Below, one piece after another: positions 10,054 to 22,746 of a stretch of 49,959 nt of DNA. The DNA is from Nostocoides sp. Soil756. GTDB taxonomy: Bacteria > Actinomycetota > Actinomycetes > Actinomycetales > Dermatophilaceae. Numbering within the stretch: position 1 is the first letter of the stretch; each line of letters begins with the position of its first letter. The stretch covers positions 967,638-1,017,596 of the forward strand of contig NZ_LMSE01000002.1 in assembly GCF_001428065.1 (NCBI RefSeq), in the 5' to 3' direction. A model generated the notes under the pieces. The model ran no database searches, had not been told where the DNA came from, and saw only the letters and a list, made by a program, of their open reading frames with translations. Both the position numbers and the translations under genes were made by a program.

Positions 10054-10865
10054 CCGCGACGACCACCGGGGTCGGCGAGGTCCTGGCTCGCTGTCGTGCC
10101 GAGGGGCGGGCGGCCCTGATCGGTTACCTGCCCGTGGGCTACCCGAGCGTCGAGGGCTCGATCGCCGCCATGCGGGTGCTCGTCGAGGCCGGCTGTGACG
10201 TCGTCGAGGTCGGCGTCCCCTACAGCGACCCGGTCATCGACGGGCCGGTCAACCAGGAGGCCATGGCGGTCGCCCTGGCCGGCGGCACCCGGGTCGACGA
10301 CGTCCTGACCGCGGTCGAGGCCGTGCGCGACGCCGGCGCCGTCCCGGTCGTCATGACGTACTGGAACCTGGTGCTGCACCGCGGCGTCGAGCGCTTCGCC
10401 GCCGAGCTGGAGGCCAGCGGTGGCTGCGGCCTCATCACCCCGGACCTCGTCCCGGACGAGGCGCAGGACTGGCTCGACGCCAGCGACCGGCACGGCCTCG
10501 ACCGGGTCTTCCTCGTGGCGCCCAGCAGCACTCCCGAACGCCTGGCGAAGGTCACCGCGGCCTGCCGCGGCTTCGTCTACGCCGCGTCGACGATGGGCGT
10601 GACCGGCGCCCGCACCAGCGTGGACTCGGATGCTCGCGGCCTCGTCGAGCGGGTCCGCGAGGTGACCGACCTCCCGGTGTGCATCGGGCTGGGCGTCTCG
10701 ACCCGGGCCCAGGCCGCCGAGATCGCCGCCTACGCCGACGGCGTCATCGTCGGCTCGGCCCTGGTCCGCACGCTCGGGGGCGACGGGGAACTCGACGACC
10801 GGCTCGAGGCGTTGCGTACGTTGACCGCGGAGCTCGCCGCGGGTGTGCGGGAAGGTCAGCGATGA
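10050..10865 (+). CDS. trpA: Tryptophan synthase alpha chain TrpA
   Basis: Cleaves indole-3-glycerol phosphate to indole, which is channelled to TrpB. The 271 residues have the catalytic signature [18 protein letters not shown] (Glu and second Asp are the acid/base pair), [12 protein letters not shown], the loop [12 protein letters not shown] and the phosphate-binding [13 protein letters not shown] 10050 overlaps the trpB stop. The stop overlaps the next ATG, extending the translationally coupled chain into a membrane-protein gene. Confidence 0.97.
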
Positions 10866-11374
10866 GCACCAGCGTCGACGAGGTCCGGGCCGACACCATC
10901 CCCTGGTACCGCCGACCGCGGGTCCTCGACGTCGTGGGGCTGCTGGCCCGGCTCTTCCTCGGCATCGTCCTCGTCGTCGCCGGCTTCGCCAAGGTCGGCC
11001 GCCCGCTCACCGCGCAGCGGGCCGTGCAGGCCTACGAGATCATGCCGATGGGGCTCGCGGGCTACGTCGGTCTGGCGTTGCCGTTCCTCGAGATCGTCCT
11101 CGGCGCCCTGCTCGTCCTGGGGCTCTTCACCCGCCCCGTGGCCATCGTCTCGACCCTGCTCATGGTGGCGTTCGTCATCGGCATCTCCCAGGCGTGGGCC
11201 CGAGGCCTGACCATCGACTGCGGCTGCTTCGGCGGCGGCGGCCAGGTCGGGGCCGCCGACACCAAGTACCCTCAGGAGATCGCCCGCGACGCCTCCTTCG
11301 CGGCGGCGGGGCTGTGGCTGTGGTGGCGTCCGCGCACCCTCGCCGCCCTCGACCGCGTCCTCTTCGGACACTGA
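10862..11374 (+). CDS. MauE/DoxX-like membrane redox protein
   Basis: A 170-residue protein with four hydrophobic segments: LARLFLGIVLVVAGFAKV at about residue 28, GYVGLALPFLEIVLGALLVLGLF, VAIVSTLLMVAFVIGIS, and a C-terminal segment. A DCGCFGGGG motif between the last two offers a CxC cysteine pair. This is the MauE/DoxX-like family, thought to pass reducing or oxidising equivalents to extracytoplasmic thioredoxin-fold proteins. A DsbA-like gene follows 34 nt downstream, in line with that role. ATG 10862 overlaps the trpA stop by 4 nt. Confidence 0.82.
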   Translation: MSTSVDEVRADTIPWYRRPRVLDVVGLLARLFLGIVLVVAGFAKVGRPLTAQRAVQAYEIMPMGLAGYVGLALPFLEIVLGALLVLGLFTRPVAIVSTLLMVAFVIGISQAWARGLTIDCGCFGGGGQVGAADTKYPQEIARDASFAAAGLWLWWRPRTLAALDRVLFGH

Positions 11375-11408
11375 CCGCCGTCTGACACGAAAGGCTCCAC
11401 CGCGCACC

Positions 11409-12194
11409 ATGGCCAAGAACACGACGACGCAGGGCAAGGCTGCCGCCGGCAGCCGGCAGGCGAAGATCCAGGCAGCCCGCAAGTCCGGCGGCAGCGGCGG
11501 TGCGAACAAGATCGTCGTCGCCACCGTGGTGCTGGTCGTGGCGATCATCGCGGTCGTGGCCGGGGTCGTCTGGACCCAGGCCAGCCAGAAGAACGCCATC
11601 ACCGGCGGCGGCAACGCCCTGCCGCCCGGCGTCACCGCGCTCGGCGCCGGCTTCCCGGCCTTCCCCGACGTGACCCCGGCCCCGGGCGCCCCCACCCTCG
11701 ACCTCTACGAGGACTTCCAGTGCCCGGCCTGCAAGGCCTTCGAGGACCAGCTCGGCAGCACCATCGAGGACCTGGCCAAGGCGGGCAAGGTCAAGGTCGT
11801 CTACCACGTGAAGAACTTCCTCGACGACAACCTGCGCAACGACTGGTCCACCAAGGCCGCCAACGCCGCGTTCTGCGCCGCCGACGCCGGCAAGTTCCAG
11901 GAGTTCCACGACCAGGCCTACGCGCACCAGCCCAGCGAGGGCGAAGGGTTCACCGACGCCCAGCTGAAGAGCTTCGCCCAGGCCGCGGGTATCTCGGGCG
12001 CCGCGCTCACCACGTGGCAGCAGTGCTACGACGCCGGCAAGTACGTCGACTACGTCAACTCGGTCGAGACCAAGAGCTTCAAGGACGGCGTGCGCGGCAC
12101 CCCGACCGTCAAGCTGAACGGCAAGGAGCTCGACCTGCAGCAGGTCGGCACGCCCGAGCTCTTCACCCAGGCCATCCAGAACGCGACGAAGTGA
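11409..12194 (+). CDS. Membrane-anchored DsbA-like thioredoxin-fold protein
   Basis: A 261-residue extracytoplasmic disulfide oxidoreductase. A basic N-terminus is followed by one membrane helix at about residues 36-55 (IVVATVVLVVAIIAVVAGVVW), a linker, and a Thioredoxin_4/DsbA domain with active-site CPAC in YEDFQCPACKAFE at about residues 102-114 and the cis-Pro loop GTPTVKLNGKEL near the C-terminus. It probably forms disulfides in exported proteins with the upstream MauE-like protein as redox partner (inference from adjacency). A GAAAGG sequence about 12 nt before ATG 11409 may serve as ribosome binding site. Confidence 0.9.
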   Translation: MAKNTTTQGKAAAGSRQAKIQAARKSGGSGGANKIVVATVVLVVAIIAVVAGVVWTQASQKNAITGGGNALPPGVTALGAGFPAFPDVTPAPGAPTLDLYEDFQCPACKAFEDQLGSTIEDLAKAGKVKVVYHVKNFLDDNLRNDWSTKAANAAFCAADAGKFQEFHDQAYAHQPSEGEGFTDAQLKSFAQAAGISGAALTTWQQCYDAGKYVDYVNSVETKSFKDGVRGTPTVKLNGKELDLQQVGTPELFTQAIQNATK

Positions 12195-12227
12195 GGCGCT
12201 GACCTCCTCGCGAGGCCGGACACCACC

Positions 12228-13133
12228 GTGCTCACCTACCTGCCCAGCCCCACCGTGGCGGCCATCCACCTCGGCCCGCTGACGATCCGTGCCTACGCCC
12301 TGTGCATCCTGGTCGGCATCGCCCTGGCCGTCTGGCTCACCGGGCGCCGTCTCGCCGACCGGGGCTACGAGCGGGGGGTCGTCCTCGACATCGCGGCCTA
12401 CGCGGTGATCTTCGGGATCGTCGGCGGCCGGCTGTACCACGTGTTCACGACGCCCGAGCCGTACTTCGGGGAGGGCGGACACCTGGTCGACGCCCTGAAG
12501 ATCTGGAACGGCGGCCTGGGCATCTGGGGGGCCGTGGCCCTCGGGGCGGTCGGCGGCTGGATCGGGTGCCGGCGCTCCGGCGTCTCGTTCCTGGCCTTCG
12601 CGGACGCCGCCGCGCCGGGCGTCACCTTCGCCCAGGCCATCGGGCGGTGGGGCAACTGGTTCAACAACGAGCTCTACGGGGGCCCCACGACCGCGCCCTG
12701 GGGCCTCGAGATCCACGAGTGGGACCAGAGCGCGGGCCGGGCGGTCACCGACGCCTCCGGCCACCCGGTGCTGCTGGGGGTGTTCCAGCCCACCTTCCTC
12801 TACGAGTCGGCCTTCCTGGTCGTCCTCGGTGCCGTGCTGCTCCTGCTCGACCACCGACGCCGGCTGGCGCCGGGCGAGCTGCTCGGCTGCTACGTCGCGG
12901 GCTACCCCCTGGGCCGGATCGTCGTCGAGAAGCTGCGCACCGACCAGGCGGAGATGATCCTCGGCCAGCGGCTCAACGTCTGGACCAGCATCATCGTGTT
13001 CCTCCTGGGGGTGTGGATCATCTGGTACACCCGTCGGCGGGCTCGCCGCCGGGCGGAGGTTTCTCCCGACCCCGAGTACCAGGATGTGGGACAGCGCGGC
13101 TCGAATGGCAAGACGCCGGACGTCGGGGAATAG
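12228..13133 (+). CDS. lgt: Prolipoprotein diacylglyceryl transferase Lgt
   Basis: Inner-membrane enzyme that moves diacylglycerol from phosphatidylglycerol to the lipobox Cys of prolipoproteins. The 301 residues show about seven hydrophobic helices, the conserved RAYALCILVGI near the N-terminus, GGRLYHV, the Lgt signature GRWGNWFNNELYGGPT at about residues 138-153, and PTFLYES. It lacks the long charged tail common in mycobacterial Lgt. The gene ends in TAG, one of only two TAG stops in the window, and this TAG also forms the first three bases of the TAGCAT -10 upstream of gltB. Confidence 0.96.
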   Translation: MLTYLPSPTVAAIHLGPLTIRAYALCILVGIALAVWLTGRRLADRGYERGVVLDIAAYAVIFGIVGGRLYHVFTTPEPYFGEGGHLVDALKIWNGGLGIWGAVALGAVGGWIGCRRSGVSFLAFADAAAPGVTFAQAIGRWGNWFNNELYGGPTTAPWGLEIHEWDQSAGRAVTDASGHPVLLGVFQPTFLYESAFLVVLGAVLLLLDHRRRLAPGELLGCYVAGYPLGRIVVEKLRTDQAEMILGQRLNVWTSIIVFLLGVWIIWYTRRRARRRAEVSPDPEYQDVGQRGSNGKTPDVGE

Positions 13134-13136
13134 CAT
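13131..13136 (+). promoter_or_regulatory. -10 (TAGCAT) for gltB leader
   Basis: TAGCAT, 8 nt before GTG 13145 and sharing the lgt stop codon. It would start the gltBD transcript at or near 13145, giving a leader of about 77 nt. Confidence 0.5.
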
Positions 13137-13144
13137 TCCCGGAC

Positions 13145-13168
13145 GTGGCCATCGTCGTCCGCGTCTGA
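13145..13168 (+). CDS. Putative leaderless 7-codon leader peptide before gltB
   Basis: GTG 13145 opens a frame reading MAIVVRV then TGA. It lies exactly where a leaderless start is expected, 8 nt after TAGCAT. Four of its seven codons are for Ile or internal/final Val. It ends 11 nt before the first of two alternative hairpins in front of gltB, suggesting translation-dependent control. Such a short frame could occur by chance. Confidence 0.35.
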   Translation: MAIVVRV

Positions 13169-13179
13169 CCTTGCCGTGC

Positions 13180-13208
13180 CGGCCCCTCGGGGCCGACGAC
13201 CCCCGAGG
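13180..13208 (+). promoter_or_regulatory. Mutually exclusive hairpins over the gltB ribosome binding site
   Basis: Hairpin A pairs CGGCCC (13180-13185) with GGGCCG (13190-13195) around loop CTCG. Hairpin B pairs CCTCGGGG (13185-13192) with CCCCGAGG (13201-13208) around an 8-nt loop. They share bases and cannot coexist. Hairpin B covers most of the GAGGA sequence (13205-13209), the only visible ribosome binding site for GTG 13222. Confidence 0.45.
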
Positions 13209-13221
13209 ACGGTGATCCGAC

Positions 13222-19216
<5,995 letters not shown>

Positions 19217-19233
19217 GGGCGAGACCCCGCTCG

Positions 19234-19272
19234 GTCAGCCTCACCCCGGTTCCGAACCGGGGTGAGGCTGAC
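19234..19272 (+). terminator. Strong hairpin after gltD
   Basis: A perfect 18-bp stem, GTCAGCCTCACCCCGGTT (19234-19251) with its complement at 19255-19272, and a 3-nt loop, 18 nt after the gltD stop. Only a short GTTT follows. Confidence 0.8.
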
Positions 19273-19273
19273 G

Positions 19274-19292
19274 TTTCGGGGTGACCCCGAAA
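19274..19292 (+). repeat. Second tandem hairpin between gltD and pyk
   Basis: TTTCGGGG (19274-19281) pairs perfectly with CCCCGAAA (19285-19292), loop TGA, one base after the first hairpin. CGGGGTGA occurs in both hairpins (19258-19265 and 19277-19284), so the two can exchange pairing. It may be a back-up terminator or the copy of a dispersed palindrome. Confidence 0.6.
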
Positions 19293-19329
19293 TGCTGGGG
19301 CCGGTGGGGCGGGTGGGATCGGCCCGCGA

Positions 19330-19345
19330 TGTGACCCACGTCATG
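19330..19345. promoter_or_regulatory. CRP/GlxR-like site upstream of pyk
   Basis: TGTGACCCACGTCATG matches the TGTGA-N6-TCACA consensus in eight of ten positions. Its centre lies 40.5 bp before the predicted pyk transcription start at 19378, the usual class II activator position. Confidence 0.4.
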
Positions 19346-19364
19346 GTGCAACCGCTTCCACCGA

Positions 19365-19370
19365 TAGGCT
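19365..19370 (+). promoter_or_regulatory. -10 (TAGGCT) for leaderless pyk
   Basis: TAGGCT, 7 nt before ATG 19378. Confidence 0.65.
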
Positions 19371-19377
19371 GGCGAGC

Positions 19378-20841
19378 ATGCGTCGCGCCAAGATCGTCTG
19401 CACCCTGGGACCTGCCACCTCCTCGGCCGAGAACCTCCGCGAGCTGGTGAAGGCGGGCATGGACCTGGCCCGGCTCAACCTCTCGCACGGCAGCCACGCC
19501 GACCACGAGCAGGTCTACCGCGACGTGCGCGCCGCGGGTGACGCGGTGGGCCGCGCGGTCGGCGTCCTGGCCGACCTCCAGGGCCCGAAGATCCGCACCG
19601 CGCGCTTCGCCGACGGCCCCGTGGTGCTCACCAACGGCGCGACCTTCGTCATCACCACCCGCGACGTCCCCGGCGACGTCAACGAGGTCGGCACGACCTA
19701 CTCGGGGCTGCCGGGTGACGTCCACGCCGGCGACCGCATCCTCATCGACGACGGCAAGATCGCGCTGATCGCGACCGAGGTCACCGACACCGACGTCATC
19801 TGCCAGGTGCTCGAGGGCGGCCCGTTGAGCAACAACAAGGGCATCAACCTGCCGGGCGTCGCCGTCTCGGTGCCGGCGCTGTCCGAGAAGGACGAGGACG
19901 ACCTGCGCTGGGCCCTGCGCACCAAGGTCGACATGATCGCCCTGTCCTTCGTGCGCTCGGCCGACGACATCATCCGCGTCCACGAGATCATGGACGAGGA
20001 GGGCCTGCGCCTGCCCGTGGTCGCCAAGATCGAGAAGCCCCAGGCCGTCGACAACCTCGACGAGATCATCCGCGCCTTCGACGGGGTGATGGTGGCCCGC
20101 GGCGACCTCGGCGTCGAGATGCCGCTCGAGCAGGTGCCGCTGGTCCAGAAGCGCGCCTGCGAGATCGCCCGGCGGCGCGCCAAGCCGGTCATCGTGGCCA
20201 CCCAGGTGCTCGAGTCGATGATCGAGAACAGCCGCCCCACGCGGGCCGAGGCCTCCGACGCGGCCAACGCCGTGCTCGACGGCGCCGACGCGCTGATGCT
20301 CTCCGGCGAGACCAGCGTGGGCAAGAACCCGTTCGCGACCGTGCGCACCATGGCGCGGATCATCGAGAACACCGAGACCCACGGGCTGCACCGCATCCGG
20401 CCCCTCGGCACCCGGCCCAACTCCAAGGGCGGCGCGGTGACCGCGGCGGCGGCCGAGATCGGCGAGCTGCTCGGGGTGAAGTTCCTCATCACCTTCACCG
20501 AGAGCGGCGACAGCGCGCGTCGGCTGGCGCGGGTCCGCCCGCGCATCCCGATGCTCGCCTTCACCCCCAACCAGTCGACCCGCAGCCAGCTCGCGCTCAC
20601 CTGGGGCGTCGAGACCTTCCTCGTCGGCAAGGTCCGTCACACCGACGACATGGCCATGCAGGTCGACGAGCTGCTGCTCTCGCTCGGCCGGGTCAAGGAG
20701 GGCGACCTCGTGGTCATCGTGGCCGGGTCCCCGCCCGGCATCCCCGGCTCCACCAACGCCCTGCGGGTGCACCGCATCGGCGACGCCAAGAACCGCGTCG
20801 CCCCGGCGTACGACGCGGCGCGCACCGGCGGACAGGGCTGA
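19378..20841 (+). CDS. pyk: Pyruvate kinase
   Basis: Final glycolytic step, phosphoenolpyruvate plus ADP to pyruvate plus ATP. The 487 residues show MRRAKIVCTLGPAT at the very N-terminus, LNLSHGSHADH, the B-domain insert (about residues 70-165), the active-site VVAKIEKPQAVDN with its catalytic Lys, VMVARGDLGVEMP, the TRAEASDAANAVLDGADALMLSGETSVG segment, and an allosteric C-domain. The ATG has no ribosome binding site but has TAGGCT 7 nt upstream, so it is probably leaderless. A CRP-like site further upstream suggests carbon control. Confidence 0.97.
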   Translation: MRRAKIVCTLGPATSSAENLRELVKAGMDLARLNLSHGSHADHEQVYRDVRAAGDAVGRAVGVLADLQGPKIRTARFADGPVVLTNGATFVITTRDVPGDVNEVGTTYSGLPGDVHAGDRILIDDGKIALIATEVTDTDVICQVLEGGPLSNNKGINLPGVAVSVPALSEKDEDDLRWALRTKVDMIALSFVRSADDIIRVHEIMDEEGLRLPVVAKIEKPQAVDNLDEIIRAFDGVMVARGDLGVEMPLEQVPLVQKRACEIARRRAKPVIVATQVLESMIENSRPTRAEASDAANAVLDGADALMLSGETSVGKNPFATVRTMARIIENTETHGLHRIRPLGTRPNSKGGAVTAAAAEIGELLGVKFLITFTESGDSARRLARVRPRIPMLAFTPNQSTRSQLALTWGVETFLVGKVRHTDDMAMQVDELLLSLGRVKEGDLVVIVAGSPPGIPGSTNALRVHRIGDAKNRVAPAYDAARTGGQG

Positions 20842-20862
20842 GCCCACGCCGCGGGGGCTGGC

Positions 20863-20868
20863 TATGCT
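20863..20868 (+). promoter_or_regulatory. -10 (TATGCT) of the tRNA-Leu gene
   Basis: TATGCT ends 12 nt before the mature tRNA 5' end, which fits a short 5' leader removed by RNase P. The same transcript would run into pdtaR. Confidence 0.6.
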
Positions 20869-20880
20869 GACAGCGCCCCG

Positions 20881-20963
20881 GCCGGGGTGGTGGAACGGCA
20901 GACACGGAGCACTCAAAATGCTCTGCCCGTGAGGGCGTGCGGGTTCGAGTCCCGCTCCCGGCA
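20881..20963 (+). tRNA. tRNA-Leu (anticodon CAA)
   Basis: An 83-nt class II tRNA. The acceptor stem pairs GCCGGGG with TCCCGGC (last pair G-U), discriminator A at 20963. The anticodon stem GAGCA/TGCTC encloses loop CTCAAAA with anticodon CAA at 20914-20916, reading UUG. There is a long variable arm (TGCCCGTGAGGGCG) and a T arm GCGGG-TTCGAGT-CCCGC. CCA is not encoded. The ATG of pdtaR begins at 20965, one nucleotide after the discriminator base. Confidence 0.97.
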
Positions 20964-20964
20964 C

Positions 20965-21558
20965 ATGACGCAGAGTGCAGCCACCACCAAGCGGGTCCTG
21001 GTCGCCGAGGACGAGGCCATCATCCGCCTCGACCTGGCCGAGATGCTCCGGGAGGCCGGCTACGACGTCGTCGGCCAGGCCGGCGACGGGGAGCAGGCCG
21101 TCGAGCTCGCGCGCTCCCTCGCGCCCGACATCGTGATCATGGACGTCAAGATGCCGGTCATGGACGGCATCAGCGCGGCCGAGGTCATCGGCGCCGAGCG
21201 GATCTGCCCCGTCGTGATGCTGACCGCCTTCAGCCAGAAGGAGCTCGTCGAGCGCGCCCGGGACGCCGGGGTGATGGCATACGTCGTCAAGCCCTTCACC
21301 GCCTCCGACGTCACCCCGGCGCTCGACATCGCCCTGTCGCGCTGGGCCGAGCTGAAGACCCTCGAGGCGGAGGTGGCCGACCTCGGCGAGCGGCTCGAGA
21401 CCCGCAAGGCCGTCGACCGGGCCAAGGGCGTGCTGATGACCAAGCTCAAGATCTCCGAGGCCGAGGCCTTCCGGTGGATCCAGAAGACGGCGATGGACCG
21501 GCGGATGGGGATGAAGGAGGTCTCCGACGCCGTCGTGGCGGGCATGGAGAACACCTGA
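20965..21558 (+). CDS. pdtaR: ANTAR-domain response regulator PdtaR-like
   Basis: A 197-residue two-component regulator. The receiver domain (about residues 10-125) has acidic pocket residues in VAEDEA, phospho-acceptor Asp60 in IVIMDVKMP, the Thr of VMLTAFSQ and Lys of VVKPF. A coiled-coil linker (LKTLEAEVADLGERLETRK) leads to a C-terminal ANTAR RNA-binding domain (AVDRAKGVLMTKLKISEAEAFRWIQKTAMDRRMGM). It closely resembles mycobacterial PdtaR, which acts by transcription antitermination on RNA hairpins. Start ATG 20965 fits the family N-terminus and lies 1 nt after tRNA-Leu, leaving no room for a ribosome binding site outside the tRNA. The partner PdtaS kinase is not in the window. Confidence 0.95.
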   Translation: MTQSAATTKRVLVAEDEAIIRLDLAEMLREAGYDVVGQAGDGEQAVELARSLAPDIVIMDVKMPVMDGISAAEVIGAERICPVVMLTAFSQKELVERARDAGVMAYVVKPFTASDVTPALDIALSRWAELKTLEAEVADLGERLETRKAVDRAKGVLMTKLKISEAEAFRWIQKTAMDRRMGMKEVSDAVVAGMENT

Positions 21559-21625
21559 GAGCCGACCCCGGACCACGGCCGAGGTCACAGGCCCCACCCC
21601 CTCGCCAGGCCAGAGCCCGAGGGCC

Positions 21626-21631
21626 TAGTCT
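21626..21631 (+). promoter_or_regulatory. -10 (TAGTCT) upstream of the GNAT gene
   Basis: TAGTCT, 8 nt before ATG 21640 of a short overlapping frame and 46 nt before the GNAT start. Confidence 0.45.
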
Positions 21632-21639
21632 TCGAGGAC

Positions 21640-21723
21640 ATGGGCCCTCCCCGGGCCCGTCCGGACGAGGAGGCATCGTGGGACGACGATCCGTCGAGGT
21701 CGCGGCGGTGGGCGAGGACCTGA
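21640..21723 (+). CDS. Possible 27-codon leaderless frame overlapping the GNAT start
   Basis: ATG 21640 lies 8 nt after TAGTCT, where leaderless translation would start. It reads 27 codons (MGPPRARPDEEASWDDD onward) and stops at TGA 21721-21723, out of frame with the GNAT gene and overlapping its first 15 codons. Translating it would run across the GNAT ribosome binding site. It may be chance. Confidence 0.25.
   Translation: MGPPRARPDEEASWDDDPSRSRRWART
21667..21673 (+). promoter_or_regulatory. Strong ribosome binding site deciding the GNAT start
   Basis: GAGGAGG ends 4 nt before GTG 21678, one of the few canonical Shine-Dalgarno sequences in the window. Confidence 0.6.
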
Positions 21724-22241
21724 CCCAGCTGGTCGCCCTCTGGGTCGAGGCCCGGGTCGACGCCGGGAGCAGCCCGGACGCCTGCGCCCGGGCGGTCTCC
21801 GACGGCCGGTTCGCCGATGCCATGCGTCGCCCCGGGGTCCAGGCCTTCCTCGCCACCCTTGACGGCACCCCGGTCGGCTACGCCATCACCACCGAGAACC
21901 CGTTCGGGCTCAGCCCGACCCCCGAGGTCGCCGTCGAGCAGCTGTTCGTGTGCCCCGAGGCGCGCCGCCACGGGGTGGCGAAGGCGCTCCTCACCGTGGT
22001 GCTCTCGGTGGCCGAGCGCGCCGGGTGCGAGCAGATCGTCTCGAACGTCCCCACCACCAGCCGCGAGGCGAACCGCTTCTTCGCCCGCCTCGGCTTCGCC
22101 TCCAGCGTCACCCGCCGAGTCGTCGGGACCGGCCCGCTGCGGCGGCGCCTGGCCCCCGAGACGGCCGAGACCGGCCTCGAGCTCACCCGGCGTCGCCGCA
22201 GCCTGCGCCAGCGCGCCTTCGTGCCCAGCCGCCCGGCCTGA
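21678..22241 (+). CDS. GNAT family N-acetyltransferase
   Basis: A 187-residue cytoplasmic acetyltransferase. The GNAT fold is visible in FLATLDGTPVGYAITTENP, then VEQLFVCPEARRHGVAKALLTVVL (motif A, acetyl-CoA pyrophosphate loop RRHGVA) and NRFFARLGFASS (motif B). A basic C-terminal tail of about 35 residues follows. The acceptor substrate is unknown. GTG 21678 is preferred because GAGGAGG precedes it. The stop codon is in an inverted repeat shared with the convergent thioesterase. Confidence 0.85.
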   Translation: MGRRSVEVAAVGEDLTQLVALWVEARVDAGSSPDACARAVSDGRFADAMRRPGVQAFLATLDGTPVGYAITTENPFGLSPTPEVAVEQLFVCPEARRHGVAKALLTVVLSVAERAGCEQIVSNVPTTSREANRFFARLGFASSVTRRVVGTGPLRRRLAPETAETGLELTRRRRSLRQRAFVPSRPA

Positions 22242-22259
22242 GCCGGGAGCCGTTCAGGC
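22236..22259. terminator. Inverted repeat containing both convergent stop codons (GNAT/thioesterase)
   Basis: GCCTGA (22236-22241) and TCAGGC (22254-22259) pair over 6 bp, 8 if one G-U pair is counted. Each arm carries the TGA of one gene. Confidence 0.45.
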
Positions 22260-22727
22260 GCCCGGCGCCGCGTCGCGGATCAGGCAGGTGATGCGCGAGG
22301 TGCAGACCCGCGTCCCGGCCTCGTCGGTGACGACGATCTCGTAGCTGGCCAGGGTCCGGCCGAGGCTCAGCGCGGTCGCCGTGCCGGTGACCACCCCCGA
22401 GCGCGCGGCCCGGTGGTGGGTGGCGTTGATGTCGAGGCCGACGACGGCCTTGCCCTCGCCGGCGTGCAGCGCGGCCCCCACCGACCCCAGTGTCTCGGCC
22501 AGCACCACGGAGGCGCCTCCGTGGAGGAGGCCGTAGGGCTGGGTGTTGCCCGCCACCGGCATCGTCGCGACCAACCGCTGCGGGCCGGCCTCGACGATCT
22601 CGATGCCCATCCGGTGCATCAGCGAGTCGGGGTTGGCCGCCATCATCGCCGCGAGCGCGGACGCGTGCTCGCCGGTGGGGGAGGAGGGGGACGGGGCCGG
22701 GTCGGGGACGGCGGGGGTGTCGGTCAT
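22254..22727 (-). CDS. Hotdog-fold thioesterase, PaaI-like
   Basis: A 157-residue acyl-CoA thioesterase of the PaaI/DUF4442 type. After a Pro-rich, probably disordered N-terminus (about 25 residues), the hotdog domain shows GIEIVEAGPQRLVATMPV, the active-site segment NTQPYGLLHGGASVVLAETLGSVGA, and VVGLDINATHHRAARSGVVTGTATALSLGRT. Substrate unknown. It lies back to back with polA: only 19 bp separate the two start codons. A poor -10 (CAGCCT) may lie 7 nt upstream on the minus strand. Confidence 0.88.
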   Translation of the reverse strand: MTDTPAVPDPAPSPSSPTGEHASALAAMMAANPDSLMHRMGIEIVEAGPQRLVATMPVAGNTQPYGLLHGGASVVLAETLGSVGAALHAGEGKAVVGLDINATHHRAARSGVVTGTATALSLGRTLASYEIVVTDEAGTRVCTSRITCLIRDAAPGA

Positions 22728-22733
22728 GGTCGA

Positions 22734-22739
22734 TAGGCT
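22734..22739 (+). promoter_or_regulatory. -10 (TAGGCT) for leaderless polA
   Basis: TAGGCT, 7 nt before GTG 22747, within the 19-bp gap to the divergent thioesterase. Any -35 must lie inside the thioesterase coding region. Confidence 0.65.
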
Positions 22740-22746
22740 GCCATGC

